The notes under the pieces are model-generated. The model saw only the letters and a program-made list of their open reading frames with translations. It was not told the origin of the DNA and searched no databases. A DNA stretch of 64,000 nt from Ascidia mentula (Eukaryota > Chordata > Ascidiacea > Phlebobranchia > Ascidiidae), in NCBI GenBank assembly GCA_947561715.1, contig OX387204.1, forward strand, positions 377,001-441,000, in the 5' to 3' direction. The position numbers and the translations under genes were made by a program. Below are positions 61,209-64,000 of this stretch, piece by piece; within the stretch, counting starts at the first letter, position 1, and every line of letters begins with the position of its first letter.

Positions 61209-64000
61209 AGTCCATGCCGCTGAGTGCAAAAATGCCCTGGCGCTTTGGTTTTAAGCAGAGGCCCATCGAAGGAAACATTTCGATCCTGTGTACATAGTTT
61301 GCCCGGCCGGTAGGAATTGATATCCCGGTTCCCCTGTGGCCATAAGTCCGCCGTCAGTTTATTTAAAGCCACTGTGAATTGTATTTCGTTCATTATATGA
61401 GTTTCCATTGTTATTTATTATTTGATTTGTTGTTGCGTTGGAGCCACCGTAAGTTTGGAAATTCCCGTCATTTGTTTATCAGCTGCTGTTTCCACATTTA
61501 TTTAAAAGTTTAAGTTGAGAACACAACCCGATGTTAACTAATGCATAAAAACAATTTGAAGAAGTAAGTGAAGAAGATTTCGACTCACAATGTTTTACTC
61601 TTTCCCGATCACTATTTATTATTGTTGTTTTTTTGTTACTGTACGTGTGTGTTTGTACATCTTTCTTCGCATTGTTCTATTTCAGTTTTGAGCCAATAAA
61701 AATTGTTGCAAAAGAAAATTCACTTTTATTCATAAGATTGCTGAGATAAAATGAGTTTCAGGGACTTAGTGGAACGCAAATATGTGAGGGTTTTAGAGCG
61801 TGGGTTATAAGGTTGATAACTTCCAGTTCTGACGCACAAACTTTATTAAATTATTCAAAATTTTCTGGTCAGGCGCCGACAAATGGTCGCGAAAACAAAA
61901 TGGTTGCCAACATCGAGGTTTTCCTGGGAATGTCACCAATTAAATTCCTGAGATTGAATTAAAATTCCTTATGATGTTATGTGACAAATGTTGGTAACAA
62001 TATCGTTTGTTGCGTAATGCGGAACCTCCACAAACGACGTCAAGTTGAAGATATTTACCATGACAAGAAGATTGCTTGGAGTTTAGATTGTAAAACGCAC
62101 ACAGCTCGTTTGAGGACAATAAAGTTTTGTTTTGTTTCGGAAATTGTCTCGCATGCTTTACGGGGATCATGGTTGGGGTTGAGTCAGACTGGAAACTTGT
62201 AATTTATTTCCACAAACTTAAGACTCTCCTCAGTCGCCCTGAATGCTAACACAATGGGAGGGGTGGTAATTTGCAACATTATCACGACAAGTTGTTTATT
62301 TTGAAAGTGAAAATTGGCGCCTGCGTCGCAATGGTTATGTCTCGTCGTCAAGCCAATAATTTTATCGTCTATTCGTGAAGTTTACCAAACATTTCTAATT
62401 TGAGCGCTAGCATCAGAGCGATTAGGGTTCGAACGTTTTTTCGGGACAAAGGAATTGACTCGAACTTAAACTGCAGATGTTTGTGCCATTCGAGAACTCT
62501 TTTCACCAGATATGTTGATTGTTTTGTTCGCAATAAGTTTGAAAGCTTTTATGTTTAAACCTGGGTGTCACAAACTTCAGGTTGAAGGTTACGTATTTGT
62601 TCCCAGTTAAATTTGCATTAACGCGATTATCTGGATTAGATTTTCTTATGCCCAACCCACGTGTAATGACACCCCTACACGGGCTAACCCTGGATAAGAT
62701 GGCACATTACCTTGCCGAAAGTTCATATGAGTTCAAATATATGACGAGTGGTTAGAAATGATCGCTAATATTTTATCCAAATATGGAACGGGACGTTGAC
62801 GCCTTCACGGTTCGTTGACCACGCTTCCAAATATAGCCCAGAACCAAAATACTCCGTGCGTAGTAGTAGTAGTTGCTAAAAGAGCAGGGGTTGGATGCGG
62901 AAATTGTTTGGTGCGAGGGAATAGGTTGATAGTGTCGTGGTATTTACGGTTGATCCTTTGGGGAAAAGGTCGCTCGTGTTTTAAAATCAATCACATTTTT
63001 GTGAAGGAATGTAACCCAATATTCCACTCCAACCTCCGATTCCTCCTCCTCTTGTTTCTTTAATTCTCCTTCTCCTCTCACACTTCGAACACAACTACGT
63101 CTGTAGCAAGTGGAAAATTTTGCCACCTCTGGCAACATTCCATTCGGTTTAAGGTTCTTGTAACGTGATAATGGCACACGCCTCGTACTACAGCGTACGT
63201 TGTGATATTCTCCCAACTCAACAAACTACCTCCAAAGATCAAAGCGAGCGCGCAAACCGCTTTGGAACGAATATTTTCGAATGCTTCCTCGTTTCAAAGT
63301 TTCGTCGCGTAGTCATCGGAAAACTTTTAATTATGATGTCATACCGGGCATTGTAGATCGCTATCCAGGTTTGAAAATAACTCGTTTTGACGTCGGTTGG
63401 GTCTTTCGGCGCCGTCGTGAGCTATTTCTATCTTGTCGTTGTTGGCGTAAAATTTTTCCACTTTTAAAACACCGGAACCCTGACGCCCTGGAAATTTGCG
63501 CAATCCATGTCTCAAACCAACTTCAAAATATCATAATTGCTTCGAGTTGAAGTTTGTGCAAAAAGTTTTCGCTTGGCTTCGTGACAGAATGTATCATCAG
63601 GGGAATTCACCGTGACGTCGAAAAAGCATCTGGAAAATCCGTAACATTTTTGTCTGGACGGAATGTGTGACGTCAACGATGATATTTTTGTTGTTTTGTT
63701 GAAATAAAATGTTGTTTGCAAATTGCCGGGCAATCTCGCATGGTTCATTTTCATTTTGGTCACGTTTTATCAGAAAAACCATCCTAAGCGTTTTGAAAGC
63801 GGCTTGTGAGGGTTGGAGTTTCTGGGAAAAATGTCGCCGATAAGAAAGGGCGTGTTTGCATTGAAGATAATAACGTGAACATATGAACACCTTCGGAATT
63901 TTTCGTGATGGTTTGAGCTTGCTTTTGCGTCATTTGCTTTCGTTTCTTTTTCTGTGATTTTTATAGTTCGGGAATATGTTAAAAGCCTCCGCAGTTTTTG
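61209..64000. other. 3' flank of the insulin-like gene, no further gene recognised
   Basis: The first 490 bases are probably the 3' untranslated region of the insulin-like gene, up to the AATAAA at 61695-61700. The rest contains only short open frames on both strands without recognisable domains or coherent splicing. Confidence 0.5.

Overview
The window is animal nuclear DNA, most likely from an ascidian tunicate close to Ciona. It is AT-rich, its genes are split into many short exons with introns often only 57-80 bp long, and the best protein matches are chordate families (TMTC2, UFM1, WDR49/EFCAB8, PAOX/SMOX, MPI, insulin/relaxin-like). I cannot fix the species from sequence alone. Exon boundaries below were read by hand from GT/AG sites, reading-phase agreement and family alignment recalled from knowledge; no search was run.

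Layout. (1) 2.9-23.6 kb, plus strand: a TMTC2-type ER transmembrane/TPR protein. Its largest intron (10.7-22.6 kb) carries, on the opposite strand, a class A GPCR gene (11.3 to at least 17.4 kb) whose third intracellular loop is about 600 residues long. (2) 24.3-25.5 kb, minus strand: a complete UFM1 gene whose start codon appears to be split by its first intron. (3) 26.8-36.1 kb, plus strand: a 25-exon EF-hand/WD40 gene of the WDR49/EFCAB8 type. (4) 37.6-38.2 kb, minus strand: a two-exon gene for a 77-residue secreted protein that I do not recognise. (5) 38.9-46.9 kb, plus strand: two intronless mannose-6-phosphate isomerase genes flanking a polyamine-oxidase-like gene; the isomerase copies show a patchwork of near-identical and divergent segments, as expected of gene conversion. 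(6) 46.9-60.6 kb: a long gene-poor stretch with a few unassigned open frames and compact motif clusters. (7) 60.6-61.2 kb, plus strand: a two-exon insulin/relaxin-superfamily prohormone with a short C domain and a cysteine-containing C-terminal extension. (8) 61.2-64.0 kb: no gene recognised.

The genes do not form one pathway. Local organisation is the notable point: a nested antisense receptor, a retained tandem duplication enclosing an unrelated enzyme, and two small secreted-peptide genes that gene finders tuned to long reading frames would easily miss. I found no CRISPR array, rRNA, convincing tRNA or intact mobile element. Two short dispersed repeats on the minus strand have a hammerhead-ribozyme-like fold and are the most speculative but unusual signal.
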